Positions 1 to 8,780 of a stretch of 64,000 bases of DNA are shown here, one piece after another; the first letter of the stretch is position 1, and each line of letters begins with the position of its first letter. The notes below the pieces were generated by a model. That model had not been told where the DNA came from. It ran no database searches and saw only the letters and a list, made by a program, of their open reading frames with translations. Origin of the DNA: CBDCUC01 sp965222485 (GTDB lineage Bacteria; Pseudomonadota; Alphaproteobacteria; Rhizobiales; Hyphomicrobiaceae). The stretch is taken from NCBI GenBank assembly GCA_965222485.1, contig CBDCUC010000040.1, forward strand, positions 992,001 to 1,056,000, written 5' to 3'. Made by a program: the position numbers and the translations under genes.

Positions 1-170
1 TCCAATACTCATTTGTCGCGAGAATGGGTTGATCGGTTCAATTTCTGTGAACCGCGGGCGTGTTTCACGACCTTGACATAAGCTATTGCGGGACAGGGTC
101 CCTTGTCCTTGCCCCTTAAAACTGAGCCATCAATTTTGTAAAACTCTACCAAGCTGGGGAGGAGTGTTTG

Positions 171-458
171 ATGGCTCGGAAGCGACATTCAGACGAAGAT
201 ATTCTGCGGATTTTGCGTGAGATTGAAGTGCATCTGTCGTCTGGCAAAGATGTGCCGGGTGCGTGCCGGGCGGCTGGTATCTCAGATGCGACGTATTACA
301 AATGGCGCAAGAAGTTTGGCGGCATGGGCAAGTCTCAGCTTTCAGAGATGAAGTCGCTTGAGAAAGAGAACCAGCGACTAAAGAAGATTGTCGCCGATCT
401 TGAGCTCGACAAGCTAATCCTGAAAGAGAGCCTTGATTTTTTAAAACCAAAAGTCTGA
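171..458 (+). CDS. IS3-family transposase OrfA (helix-turn-helix subunit)
   Basis: This is the DNA-binding subunit of an IS3 transposase, about 95 residues. It has an N-terminal helix-turn-helix (residues about 8-50, with the ISDATYYKWRKKFGGM signature) and then a leucine-rich coiled coil of the KENQRLKKIVADLELDK type that pairs with OrfB. The ATG at 171 follows GGGGAGGAG and is preferred over the TTG at 168. The reading frame ends just after a run of six T, where ribosomes can slip by -1 into orfB. It is about 85% identical by eye to the OrfA at 8441-8728. Confidence 0.9.
   Translation: MARKRHSDEDILRILREIEVHLSSGKDVPGACRAAGISDATYYKWRKKFGGMGKSQLSEMKSLEKENQRLKKIVADLELDKLILKESLDFLKPKV
437..443 (+). 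promoter_or_regulatory. Probable programmed -1 frameshift heptamer
   Basis: The heptamer T TTT TTA lies in frame with orfA codons (Asp-Phe-Leu), five codons before the orfA stop. Slipping by -1 joins orfA to the frame of orfB, giving the usual IS3 OrfAB fusion transposase. The same heptamer sits at the same place in the second IS copy (8456-8462, minus strand). Confidence 0.7.
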
Positions 459-469
459 CGACGAGCGAC

Positions 470-1288
470 TTGCGGCAGGCCGTTGTTCACGTCCGCCAGA
501 AGCTTGGCACCTCAGAGCGTCGTGGTTGCAAGGTTATCGGCATTGCCCGCTCCACGCAGCAGTATAAGCCAGCCGAACATGATGACGACAAGCTGCGCTT
601 GGCACTTATTCGTTTGGCAAAACAGTATGGGCGCTATGGATATCGCAAGGTTGGCAAACTGCTGCAGGCAGAAGGCTGGCACGTGAACCACAAAAAGGTT
701 GAGCGGATATGGCGTGAAGAGGGCTTGCAGCTTCCCAAGCGCCATAAGAAACGCAGGCGGCTCTATCACCACAATGCGTCTGTCATCCGCCTCAGGCCCA
801 AGCACCCAAACCACATCTGGGCCATCGACTTTGTGCATGACAAGCTCAGCAATGGGCGCTGCTACAAAATGCTGACTGTGTTGGATGAGTATACCCGCGA
901 AGCGCTCAACGTAACCGTTGCACCGAAGATGGGGTCCGCTGATGTCCTTGAGGCGCTCTACCCACTGTTGTTGAGACGGGGAAAGCCAGAACACATCCGC
1001 TCAGACAATGGACCAGAGTTCACTGCCGAGGCCTTGCAGACCTGGCTCAGGCGCGTGGACATCAAGCCGATCCAGATTTATCCAGGCTCACCGTGGGAGA
1101 ATGGCTACAACCAGCGCTTCAACGGAACGCTCCGTCGCGAGGTGCTGAACGCGGAGTGGTTTGCGAGCGTTGATCAAGCCCGCGTGGTCATCAATCAGTG
1201 GCTCAGACAGTACAATCAAACACGCCCGCACCAAGCCCTGAACATGCGTCCACCCGTGCCAGAAACTCTACATCAAAGTGGCTCATAA
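470..1288 (+). CDS. IS3-family transposase OrfB, catalytic Glu replaced
   Basis: This is the integrase-core (rve) subunit of the IS3 transposase, 272 residues. It shows an HTH_21-like N-terminus, then the catalytic core with D120 (WAID) and D179 (SDNGPEF). The expected third acidic residue, 35 residues after D179, is Gln215 in YNQRF; the sister copy has YIERF with Glu there. The frame is otherwise intact, but catalysis should be lost. The TTG at 470 is only a formal start, since the real product is probably the OrfAB frameshift fusion. Confidence 0.88.
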   Translation: MRQAVVHVRQKLGTSERRGCKVIGIARSTQQYKPAEHDDDKLRLALIRLAKQYGRYGYRKVGKLLQAEGWHVNHKKVERIWREEGLQLPKRHKKRRRLYHHNASVIRLRPKHPNHIWAIDFVHDKLSNGRCYKMLTVLDEYTREALNVTVAPKMGSADVLEALYPLLLRRGKPEHIRSDNGPEFTAEALQTWLRRVDIKPIQIYPGSPWENGYNQRFNGTLRREVLNAEWFASVDQARVVINQWLRQYNQTRPHQALNMRPPVPETLHQSGS

Positions 1289-1576
1289 CGAGGGGGCATT
1301 ACACAGCGTGGTACATATTGTGGTACACCCCTCCAAGTCCGCGTTGGGTCAAAAGTGAGCTTCCGCGCTGCACAACCTAGATCCGCTCCCGGCTGAAGCG
1401 GACATCGCTCAGCTCGCGCCCGGCAATTCGATCATGACCGCTTCCTCTGCAAAGCAGACAGTCTTCATCGTCAAGTCCCTGAAACCCAGTTCGCCTGCCC
1501 ACTGCCGCACAGCTGACCCAGCGCCGTTGTTTCCTTATAATTTCACCAATCAAAATTCGGAACAGTGGGGGCAGAC

Positions 1577-2410
1577 ATGTCTGATCGCCAAGCGGCAGCT
1601 AATCGCGCCAATGCGCTCAAAAGCACAGGTCCGGTGACGGCAAATGGTAAGGCGGCGGTTAGCCTAAATGCCGTTCGTCACGGGTTACTGAGTGCCAAGC
1701 TCTTCCTTGACGATGAGGACCCGACTGAATTCGACGCGCTTCAATGCGACCTGCAGCGCTCCCTCAACCCTGTCGGCGCACTTGAACTAGCGCTCGTTGA
1801 GAGGATTGCCGTTACAATGTGGCGCCAGTGCCGTCTCGTTGCCGCTGAGACGGCCGCAATCGCGCTCGAGCATGGAGCTTCAAAGATTGCAGGTGACGTG
1901 AGTTCCGCTCTCAATCTCAGTTACTCAAACAAGCTCACGGAAACTGACATGGAACCATTTGATGCGGACCATGCGCAGTGGTGCAGGGTTGTGATGGATG
2001 AAATCGACCGGCTCGAAGAAATCGACCTCAAGTCACTTGAGAAACTGGCGCCACACGTCTTCGGTCAACTTTCCTCTGACGCAGAAGAGGACGACAGCAA
2101 ACCGGAAGAGCTTCTTGACGACTACACCGGCGGCGCAACGGTCTACATTGCCGAACTCTACAGTTATTGCCGTAAACAGCTGCAAAAGGCCGAAGTACGC
2201 CCCCGCATTCTGGCACTTGCCCAGCAGGTGAAACAGAAACGCCTGGTGCTGCCGGCAAAGACGCTGGAACTTTTTGCGCGCTATCAGACCACGCTCGACA
2301 ACCAGATCTACAAAGCCCTGAAGGCGCTGCGCGAAGCCCAGGAGTGGCGTTTGAAGACGATTGAGGCGTCAGCTGAACCCGATAGTGGTACTGAAACCAA
2401 AGCAGCCTAG
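1577..2410 (+). CDS. Conserved hypothetical protein (ANRANALKSTGP family)
   Basis: A 277-residue soluble protein of a family I recognise from many proteobacteria but cannot assign a function. Its hallmarks are the N-terminal ANRANALKSTGPVTANGK block, the NAVRHGLLSAKLFLDDEDP segment, a helical middle beginning LVERIAVTMWRQCRL, and a C-terminal FARYQTTLDNQIYKALKALR helix. No signal peptide or membrane segment is seen. The ATG at 1577 is preferred over GTG at 1565 because a G-rich ribosome-binding site (GGGGG) directly precedes it. The middle is rich in acidic residues. It stands alone between the IS element and a broken gene. Confidence 0.7.
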   Translation: MSDRQAAANRANALKSTGPVTANGKAAVSLNAVRHGLLSAKLFLDDEDPTEFDALQCDLQRSLNPVGALELALVERIAVTMWRQCRLVAAETAAIALEHGASKIAGDVSSALNLSYSNKLTETDMEPFDADHAQWCRVVMDEIDRLEEIDLKSLEKLAPHVFGQLSSDAEEDDSKPEELLDDYTGGATVYIAELYSYCRKQLQKAEVRPRILALAQQVKQKRLVLPAKTLELFARYQTTLDNQIYKALKALREAQEWRLKTIEASAEPDSGTETKAA

Positions 2411-2516
2411 TGCACAAATGGCTTTGTTTCGCAAAAAGGTGTTGGGCTCTGGCCGCAGAATACAAAACTACTCACTTCCCAATTGATTTCGGGAAAAACC
2501 GGAGACGATTTTTTAT

Positions 2517-3128
2517 ATGGGCGGGATGGGGTCAGGACGTTACGCGAGTTACGGTGGGTTCGTTGACACCTGTGAAGACTACAAACAAATCGATATCGCA
2601 TGGCTGCGCAGGGAAACATCGTTCGCACCGGGTGACACCGGCCGGCTCACCTGGTCACGCAATGGTCACGAGACTGGCAGTATTAGCTACCGTGTGGAGG
2701 ATGGCGGACTTCGCCTCATCTACAGAACACGGAGAGCAGGCGGTTCTTGGCGCGACGTCGCCGACTTCGTTCCCTTCACTTACACAACAACCAATTTCGG
2801 CGGAGAGAGGTAGTGGTACTGTTGTCCGTCATGTCATAACCGTTGCAGGATTCTTTATGGCGGATCCTTGTTCCGTTGCCGCAAGTGCCATGACCTGAAA
2901 TATGAAAGCCAGTACGAAAACGCCATTGAACGGGCTAGCAGCCAGCGCCATAAGCTGCGCAAGAGACTTGGACAGGTCGGCTCACTTGACGATCCGTTTC
3001 CCGACAAGCCAAAGGGCATGCACTGGGCGACGTACGACCGTCTCAAGGCAAGAGACCATCGCTTAGAGATGCGTTGGTGTGCAGACATCGCCGGCTGGCT
3101 GAAGCGCAACCAGCCAACATTCAAATAG
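2517..3128 (+). pseudogene. Zinc-ribbon conserved protein interrupted by an amber codon
   Basis: One continuous frame encodes a family common in alphaproteobacteria: an N-terminal MGGMGSGR block, a basic beta-rich middle, and a C-terminal zinc ribbon (CCPSC, then CRKCH) ending in the KPKGMHWATYDRLKAR helix. The frame is broken only by TAG at 2811-2813, between NFGGER and WYCC. Related proteins read through this point with a GGxRxW-type motif, so a CAG-to-TAG change is the simplest explanation. Upstream half 2517-2813, downstream half 2814-3128. GGAGA precedes the ATG at 2517. Amber suppression or use of the second half alone cannot be excluded. Confidence 0.75.
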
Positions 3129-3713
3129 CTATTCGGCCGGTTCACCACGCGTGACCGTCGCACGCGCTGCCGGGATGTGTTTATAAAGTGTGCTTGGCGC
3201 AATACCGAGGCGCTGCGCCACTTCCGCGACCGTGAGATCACCTTTGACAAGAAGCGCCTTGGCCGAAGCAATATCATCTGCATCCAACGCAGGCTTACGT
3301 CCCGGTCGCGCGCCTCTTGCCTTCGCTGCATCCAACCCGGCGAGCGTGCGTTCACGAATGATGGAACGTTCAAACTCCGCCAGCGCGGCAAAGACATGAA
3401 AGACGAGCTTGCCGCCTGCCGTCGTGGTGTCGACAGACTCCGTTAATGAGCGAAAGCCGATCTTTCGCCTTTCAAGATCTTCAACTGTTTCGATCAGCTG
3501 CTTAAGCGATCGCGCCAGCCGATCGAGTTTCCACACAACAAGCGTGTCGCATTTACGCATGTAGTCGAGCGCAGCCTTCAGCTGCGGGCGCTCACGCAGT
3601 GCACCCGATGCCTTTTCCTTGAAGACCCTTTTGCAGCCGGCCTGCTTCAGCGCCTTGAGCTGCAGGTCCGGCTTCTGGTCGTGGGTCGATACCCGCGCAT
3701 AACCAATGAGCAT
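3129..3713 (-). CDS. Serine recombinase (resolvase/invertase family)
   Basis: This 194-residue site-specific recombinase would cut and rejoin DNA through a phosphoserine link. The N-terminal catalytic domain starts MLIGYARVST, with Ser9 as the predicted nucleophile, and contains the YMRKCDTLVVWKLDRLARS segment and the FAALAEFERSIIRERT long E-helix. The C-terminal helix-turn-helix (LTVAEVAQRLGIAPSTLYKH) is the HTH_7 type of Tn3 resolvases and Hin invertases. The ATG at 3713 is chosen because the conserved domain begins there. Directly upstream are short repeats that look like its binding sites. No Tn3 transposase is nearby, so the gene is a remnant or works alone. Confidence 0.88.
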   Translation of the reverse strand: MLIGYARVSTHDQKPDLQLKALKQAGCKRVFKEKASGALRERPQLKAALDYMRKCDTLVVWKLDRLARSLKQLIETVEDLERRKIGFRSLTESVDTTTAGGKLVFHVFAALAEFERSIIRERTLAGLDAAKARGARPGRKPALDADDIASAKALLVKGDLTVAEVAQRLGIAPSTLYKHIPAARATVTRGEPAE

Positions 3714-3719
3714 GGCTGA

Positions 3720-3835
3720 TCTCCGAAATCCCATGGCAAATGTACGAATTCGGAGACCATAATTCAAGAGACGGTTTATGGAGACAATTTGGGATGGAAT
3801 TCAAGCAAATGATGGCCTTTGCACTGATCTCCGAA
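3720..3835. repeat. res-like cluster of TCTCCGAA repeats
   Basis: TCTCCGAA occurs at 3720-3727, its exact inverse TTCGGAGA at 3749-3756, and a further direct copy at 3828-3835. The cluster begins seven bases upstream of the resolvase start. Paired 8-mers about 21 bp apart fit a dimer-binding subsite of a serine recombinase; assignment as a res or inversion site is inferred from position and symmetry. Confidence 0.5.
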
Positions 3836-5025
3836 AAACGACCGTTTAATGGAGCTTGGGAGTTTTGGGGTTTGATTGCAGCATGACGCCAGCCGGCGCT
3901 CTAAAGTTCGGCTAGGTAAGATGTCCGAAAGCCCGCCGGAGTTCCGATGCTGACGGTATAGCCGACGAGTTACGAGGAGCCGGCCGACGGTAGAAGATGA
4001 CCCACTACGGAACTCGCCGAAAATTCTATTGCGCATCGCACCAATGATGCACCTTCGCATGAAGCGGACCTGAGCAGATGCAGCATGATCAGTGCCCGTG
4101 ACGATCGCTATGATCATATTTCAGACAATGGCACCGTCGGCAGCGTCAATGGGCCCGATTGGAAATACTTGGCAGGAATACCTTCGGAAGTTGACGTTCC
4201 CTCCCTTCCGATCGGACAGTTTGATGGATTGGAGCGACTAACACGAGCCCTCAATAGCTTAGCCCAACTCGCGTGCAATTCCCGTGCAATGAAATCTTGA
4301 TCGACTGATGGATTCGTTCGAACAAGGCGTTATGGTCGCTGGATGCGATACCTTGATCTCGACGGCCCCTGACAGTCAGCAACGATGTTCCAACCGGTTA
4401 TTTGCGCGACGAAGTCCGACTCGGCCTGGGCCCGATCTCCTACATCGCGTGGCCCGAAAATGAGAAGTGTCGGCATCATTTCATGGTCCTGACGGTTGCG
4501 GCTCAAGTGAGCGTTGCCATCTTGCGTGCAGTTCGCGTGCACTGTCGTTCGCTTCTGTTCGCACGCCTGCGCAATTGAATTAAGGCTGACGTGGCGTTAC
4601 CGGAAACGCCCGACAAACGCGAATCCTAGTTGCTCGCTCATGCAACCGAGGACCTTTCCTTTCAACTTGCGAATGTCAAGACGAAGAGGACACGCTCCAG
4701 GCTCTCGTTGATCCGGTCGACGAGGTGGCGACGGCTCGCATCACAAATTTGCCAAATAGCATAAAGAGGAGCGTGTCGTTGGTGATCTCGGAGCTGTTTT
4801 CAACACAGCCCGGTCGGCCTTGAAGAATTGATAAAAAGAATTGCTTTCATGTTACAGCGGTGACAGCAAGAGGAAACGTCCTCGTTCATTTTCCATTCAT
4901 CTTAAGCAACAACGGCGAGCAAGGTGTCGCCGGTCGACCTCAATGCGCCTGGTGTCTTGGCAGACCGCAAACCGTGGATGCCGATAGAGCCCTCGTGGGC
5001 GCACCAGATTCGGATGGAGATTGAT
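3836..5025. other. Intergenic region without a supported gene
   Basis: About 1.2 kb. Short open frames on both strands (for example around 3776-4117 and 4330-4542, minus) have no recognisable domain, no good ribosome-binding site and unusual composition. The stretch probably holds decayed mobile DNA. An AT-rich part at about 4790-4900 may carry the promoter of the RTX gene. Confidence 0.4.
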
Positions 5026-6192
5026 ATGGTCAAGCCAGCTGTAAACGGCAGTAACAACAATGACGTGATGATCGCCGACACTTGGTTCAAAATGAATTTT
5101 GGGCATGACTATCGCGGGCTCCGCGGTGATGACATCATTATGGCTGGCAACGCGGAAGACTATCTTTACGGCGGCTACGATAACGACACACTCTATGGAG
5201 GTGGCGGGCGCGACCAGCTCTACGGTGGGGATGACAACGACCGCCTTTACGGAGGTGCTGGAGACGACTGGCGATTGGATGGAGGCGATGGCAGAGACTA
5301 CCTGTATGGCGGCGATGGCGCTGACGCATATCTCTGGGGACAAGGCGGAAACGACGTTATTTACGGAGGCAACCAGGATGACGGGTTGTACGGGGGCGTT
5401 GGTGAAGATCGTCTCTATGGTGGAAACCACAACGACACGCTTTACGGCGATGAAAACGATGACGACCTCTACGGCGGTTCGGGCAACGACATATTAAGAG
5501 GCGGCACGGGTGACGACGAATTGCACGCGGGCAGCGGGAAAGATTTCCTCTTTGGCGGTGACGGAGACGACGAGCTGTACGGGGGCAGGTATGATCCATA
5601 CAGGGATCATATGTATGGAGGCGAGGGAAACGACGACCTATATGCCGGCTCAGGTAGCGGGTACTTATATGGTGGGGATGGTGAGGATGTTCTTTACGCT
5701 CACGCTGATTCTACAGGCTATCTTTATGGTGGCGACCAAGCGGACGAACTACACGGGAATTCGTATATCGACTACCTTTATGGTGGCAATGGGAATGACG
5801 AACTACACGGGAACGGTCGCAACGATTACCTCTACGGTAATTCCGGAATAGACTCGCTTTATGGCGGCACGGGTAACGACTATCTGTCTGGCGGACACGA
5901 CAACGACACTCTGGATGGCGGATCTGGCAGTGACCGGCTTCGTGGCGGCAGCGGTTCCGACACCTTCGTATTCAATAACAGTCTCACTGATTCAGGTGTC
6001 GATGTAATCTACGACTACCAAGATGAGGTCGACCATATTCAGCTCACAGGAACCCACATCGACAACTTCAGTGAACTCACGAGATATGCTTACCAGGACG
6101 GGAGCGATGTTTTTATCGACACAGGGCGAGGAGGAATAACGATTAATAATACCTCGCTGTCAGACCTGGATGCGGGTGACTTCATCTTCTAA
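5026..6192 (+). CDS. RTX-type calcium-binding beta-roll protein
   Basis: A protein of about 388 residues built almost entirely of glycine/aspartate nonapeptide repeats of the YLYGGDGND type, which fold into a calcium-stabilised parallel beta-roll outside the cell. The repeats are unusually rich in Tyr (LYGG is the dominant turn). After the repeats, a non-repeat C-terminus (about the last 75 residues, starting FVFNNSLTDSG and ending DLDAGDFIF) resembles type I secretion signals. The open frame extends upstream to GTG 4924, but the ATG at 5026 follows a GGAG at a fitting distance. There is no signal peptide, and no ABC transporter or adaptor is adjacent, so an exporter elsewhere would be needed. 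No catalytic domain is present. Confidence 0.8.
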   Translation: MVKPAVNGSNNNDVMIADTWFKMNFGHDYRGLRGDDIIMAGNAEDYLYGGYDNDTLYGGGGRDQLYGGDDNDRLYGGAGDDWRLDGGDGRDYLYGGDGADAYLWGQGGNDVIYGGNQDDGLYGGVGEDRLYGGNHNDTLYGDENDDDLYGGSGNDILRGGTGDDELHAGSGKDFLFGGDGDDELYGGRYDPYRDHMYGGEGNDDLYAGSGSGYLYGGDGEDVLYAHADSTGYLYGGDQADELHGNSYIDYLYGGNGNDELHGNGRNDYLYGNSGIDSLYGGTGNDYLSGGHDNDTLDGGSGSDRLRGGSGSDTFVFNNSLTDSGVDVIYDYQDEVDHIQLTGTHIDNFSELTRYAYQDGSDVFIDTGRGGITINNTSLSDLDAGDFIF

Positions 6193-6225
6193 GCTTCGTT
6201 CTGAAAAATAACTGCAACAAGGACC

Positions 6226-6257
6226 GGCGCGGAGCTTAGGCACCGCGTCAGTTTTTT
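6226..6257 (+). terminator. Rho-independent terminator after the RTX gene
   Basis: A seven-pair GC-rich stem (GGCGCGG with CCGCGTC, one G-T pair, ten-base loop) is followed closely by six T. It lies 34 bases after the RTX stop codon. Confidence 0.75.
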
Positions 6258-6618
6258 ATTTACGGACTGCGACCGCGCTCAACAAAATGTCCGGGGCCTT
6301 CGGACGCGCACGACCAAAATTTCGCCAAGCTCCGACTCGGCCAGTCTCTTGCACGATCCGCCAAAACCGACGCATACTGTCTCCTCCGATCAGCATATTC
6401 CTAGCGATCTACAGCTACGGATGGCGTTCGAATGCCGTATGGCACGCATCGTGCCGCCGACCAATCACCAAATCGGAATCGTAAAACATATAGTGTCTCT
6501 TGGCTTATATTATTAAATTCAAGATGGTCGAGTAGGCTCGAGCGAATGCAACGCCGTGTTACTATGGGCGCGAGTATCATTCCTGAATCTTGTTGTTGTT
6601 CAGATGGAGTTAAAAGCG
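6258..6618. other. Intergenic region
   Basis: About 360 bases between the RTX terminator and the next gene. No gene is supported. An AT-rich patch around 6480-6520 could contain a promoter for the downstream gene. Confidence 0.4.
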
Positions 6619-7392
6619 ATGCACTTCTCTGTCGTCTATGATCGGCCTGACGAAACAGAAAGGTTGTCGGGGCCGGTACGAATCGGTTGGACGCTCACGG
6701 ACACAAAGGCTGGGATCGTTTTCGACGCGCCTGAACGGGTGCGCTCCGTCGAAATGAATAAGTACCACGCGAAATCAGCGTCACGCTGCCCAGCAGTGGT
6801 CAATCTAGAGAGCCGATACTTTGTCATAAAATGCCCGTTTGACCTTCATCTTAGGTTTGTACGCGATGAGAAGGGAAGGCCCGGCCTCCGGAATATGCTA
6901 GGCGATCGGAGTCCGATAAGGGGCAAAAAAATAAGCCAGCATCTCCATGTCACTGCCGAAGAGGAATGGCGTTACAAGGACCGCCCAACACTGCAGCTTT
7001 CTCTACCATACTTATTCGTGGCCGATGAACCGGTCTATATCTCCCAAGTCGCCTCTTTTATGCACTACCGTAAAGATCCCCTACCGGGCACAATTTTCGG
7101 CGGCAGGTTCCCAATAAATTTATGGCCGAGACCGCTGATGTGGGCCTTCGAGTGGCATGAGCCAGATAAGGATATCAAACTGACTCGTGGTGAACCCTTA
7201 TTCTATGTGCTTTTTGAGACAACGCCACAGGATCGACCTGTACAAATTGTCGAGATAGAAAAGACGCGGGAACTTGAAGAGTATCTTGAGCTTGTCTCTG
7301 GCACCGTAAACTACGTTAATCAGACGTTCTCTCTTTTCAAGAAGGCCGAAGAGTATCGACCAAAGTCTCTTGTGAACCCGAAGACGCGATAG
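6619..7392 (+). CDS. Hypothetical protein
   Basis: A soluble protein of 257 residues that I do not recognise. It has no signal peptide or membrane segment, is rich in Pro, Arg and aromatic residues, and contains a compact central block (FGGRFPINLWPRPLMWAFEW) followed by RGEPLFYVLFETTP, which reads as beta-strand-rich. The C-terminal 60 residues look helical. The ATG at 6619 follows GGAG with a nine-base spacer, so it is preferred over ATG 6604. The gene is flanked by an RTX gene and an IS element, and is likely part of the acquired segment. Confidence 0.55.
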   Translation: MHFSVVYDRPDETERLSGPVRIGWTLTDTKAGIVFDAPERVRSVEMNKYHAKSASRCPAVVNLESRYFVIKCPFDLHLRFVRDEKGRPGLRNMLGDRSPIRGKKISQHLHVTAEEEWRYKDRPTLQLSLPYLFVADEPVYISQVASFMHYRKDPLPGTIFGGRFPINLWPRPLMWAFEWHEPDKDIKLTRGEPLFYVLFETTPQDRPVQIVEIEKTRELEEYLELVSGTVNYVNQTFSLFKKAEEYRPKSLVNPKTR

Positions 7393-7607
7393 GGCTGCCA
7401 CTGGCGACTATGTCTTCAGTTCCTTTGTTCGCTGCGATGCGAAAATGCGCTGTTCTAGAATACGGTTCTGCTCACCAATTCAGGTGAAGGCTGAGTTCGT
7501 TCAGGCAATGCATTTACCTGCGCCTGACGCAGCAAACACCCGAATTCAATTCAAAAGTTTAAATTCCTGTCACACCCGAGACATCGACCTAATGTCCAGC
7601 CCCAAAA

Positions 7608-8444
7608 TCATGTGCCAATTTTCAATAGAGTTTCGGGCACGGGTGGACGCATGCCGAGGGCCTGGTTCGGGCGGACGTGATTGTACTGCCTGAGCCATTG
7701 GTTGATGACAGTTTGAGCCTCCCGGAGCGTTGTAATCCACTCGGCGTTCAGCACTTCGCGCCGTAGCGTGCCGTTGAATCGTTCAATGTATCCATTCTCC
7801 CAGGGGGAGCCCGGATAGATTTGGATCGGCTTGATACCGACGCGGGCCAACCACTCTTGTAAGCCGCTCGCAATAAACTCTGGCCCATTGTCGGAGCGAA
7901 TGTAGTCCGGCTTACCGTGCTTCAGCAGCAGAGGATATAAAGCCTCCAACACAGCTGCTGAGCCCATTTTAAATCCAGCCGTTACACTCAGACCTTCCCG
8001 CGTGTACTCTTCCAAAACCGTCAACATCTTGTAAGGCCGACCGCTGGCGAGCTTGTCGTGAACAAAGTCGATGCTCCAGATGTGATTGGGATGCTGAGGG
8101 CGCAAACGAATAACAGAACCCAATTGGTGATAGAGCCGTCGGCGCTTCTTATGGCGCTTTGGCAATTGTAAACCTTCTTCGCGCCATAACCGCTCGACTT
8201 TCTTGTGGTTCACATGCCAACCTTCAACGGCCAACAGCTCAGCGACTTTGCGATAGCCATAGCGGCCATATTGCTTCGCCAAACGAATTAACGCCAAGCG
8301 AAGCTTGTCCTCATTGTCTTTCAGAGCGTGGGCGTAATGCAATGTGCTGCGTGCAAGTCCTATCACCTGACACGTGCGTCGTTCCGATGTCGCCAACTTC
8401 TGGCGAACGTGGATGACGGTTTGACGGAGCTGATCGCGGCTCAC
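7608..8444 (-). CDS. IS3-family transposase OrfB
   Basis: The 278-residue catalytic subunit of the IS3 transposase. It carries an HTH_21-like N-terminus and an rve integrase core with D126 (WSIDF), D185 (SDNGPEF) and E221 (GYIERF), the complete DDE set with 35 residues between the second Asp and the Glu. A GTG start at 8444 overlaps the orfA stop by four bases, but the active form is probably the OrfAB fusion made by -1 frameshifting at 8456-8462. Unlike copy 1, it should be catalytically competent and could act on both elements' ends. Confidence 0.92.
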   Translation of the reverse strand: MSRDQLRQTVIHVRQKLATSERRTCQVIGLARSTLHYAHALKDNEDKLRLALIRLAKQYGRYGYRKVAELLAVEGWHVNHKKVERLWREEGLQLPKRHKKRRRLYHQLGSVIRLRPQHPNHIWSIDFVHDKLASGRPYKMLTVLEEYTREGLSVTAGFKMGSAAVLEALYPLLLKHGKPDYIRSDNGPEFIASGLQEWLARVGIKPIQIYPGSPWENGYIERFNGTLRREVLNAEWITTLREAQTVINQWLRQYNHVRPNQALGMRPPVPETLLKIGT

Positions 8445-8728
8445 GCCTTGGGTTTTAAAAAATCCACGCTCTCTTTCAGGATAAGCTTATCCAGCTCAAG
8501 ATCAGCGACGATCTTCTTGAGACGCTGGTTCTCTCTCTCAAGTGCTTTCATCTCTGACAACTGGGACTTGCCCATGCCACCATACTTCTTGCGCCAGTTG
8601 TAATACGTCGCGTCGCTGATCCCAGCCGCTCGACAGGCTGACGGAACATCATGGCCGGAAGCCAAATGCACCTCAATCTCACGCAATAACCGCAGAATAT
8701 CTTCATCCGAATAACGCTTCCGAGCCAT
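8441..8728 (-). CDS. IS3-family transposase OrfA
   Basis: The 95-residue DNA-binding subunit. An N-terminal helix-turn-helix (ISDATYYNWRKKYGGM) is followed by a leucine-rich coiled coil. The ATG at 8728 is preceded by GGGAGGTGG at good spacing and matches the start of copy 1. The frame ends shortly after T TTT TTA (8462-8456), the presumed slippery site that joins it to orfB. Confidence 0.9.
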   Translation of the reverse strand: MARKRYSDEDILRLLREIEVHLASGHDVPSACRAAGISDATYYNWRKKYGGMGKSQLSEMKALERENQRLKKIVADLELDKLILKESVDFLKPKA

Positions 8729-8780
8729 GCAACCCACCTCCCAAATGCGGGTAGAGTTTTACAAAAGCAGTGGCTCAGTT

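Larger units (their letters stand above)
104..1303 (+). mobile_element. IS3-family insertion sequence, copy 1
   Basis: A 1.2 kb element with overlapping orfA and orfB. The left end starts TGTCCTTGCCCCTT and the right end is an imperfect inverted copy; the two ends share a TGCCCC block and a TGAGCCA block at matching spacing. The same left end occurs at the second IS copy (7593-8796), which fixes the boundaries. No target-site duplication is visible (CCT on the left, CAG on the right), so the insertion is old or was rearranged. Its transposase has lost the catalytic Glu, so it is probably immobile unless helped by another copy. Confidence 0.85.

Noticed and set aside
99..1306. Target-site duplications of the IS elements
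   Set aside because: The three to five bases on either side of both elements differ.
3776..4117. Minus-strand open frame of 113 codons
   Set aside because: No recognisable domain, Arg/Ser-rich composition and no ribosome-binding site; it overlaps the res-like repeats.
4330..4542. Minus-strand frame containing LLIFGPRDVGD
   Set aside because: A weak resemblance to a nucleotide-binding loop only; too short and lacking other motifs.
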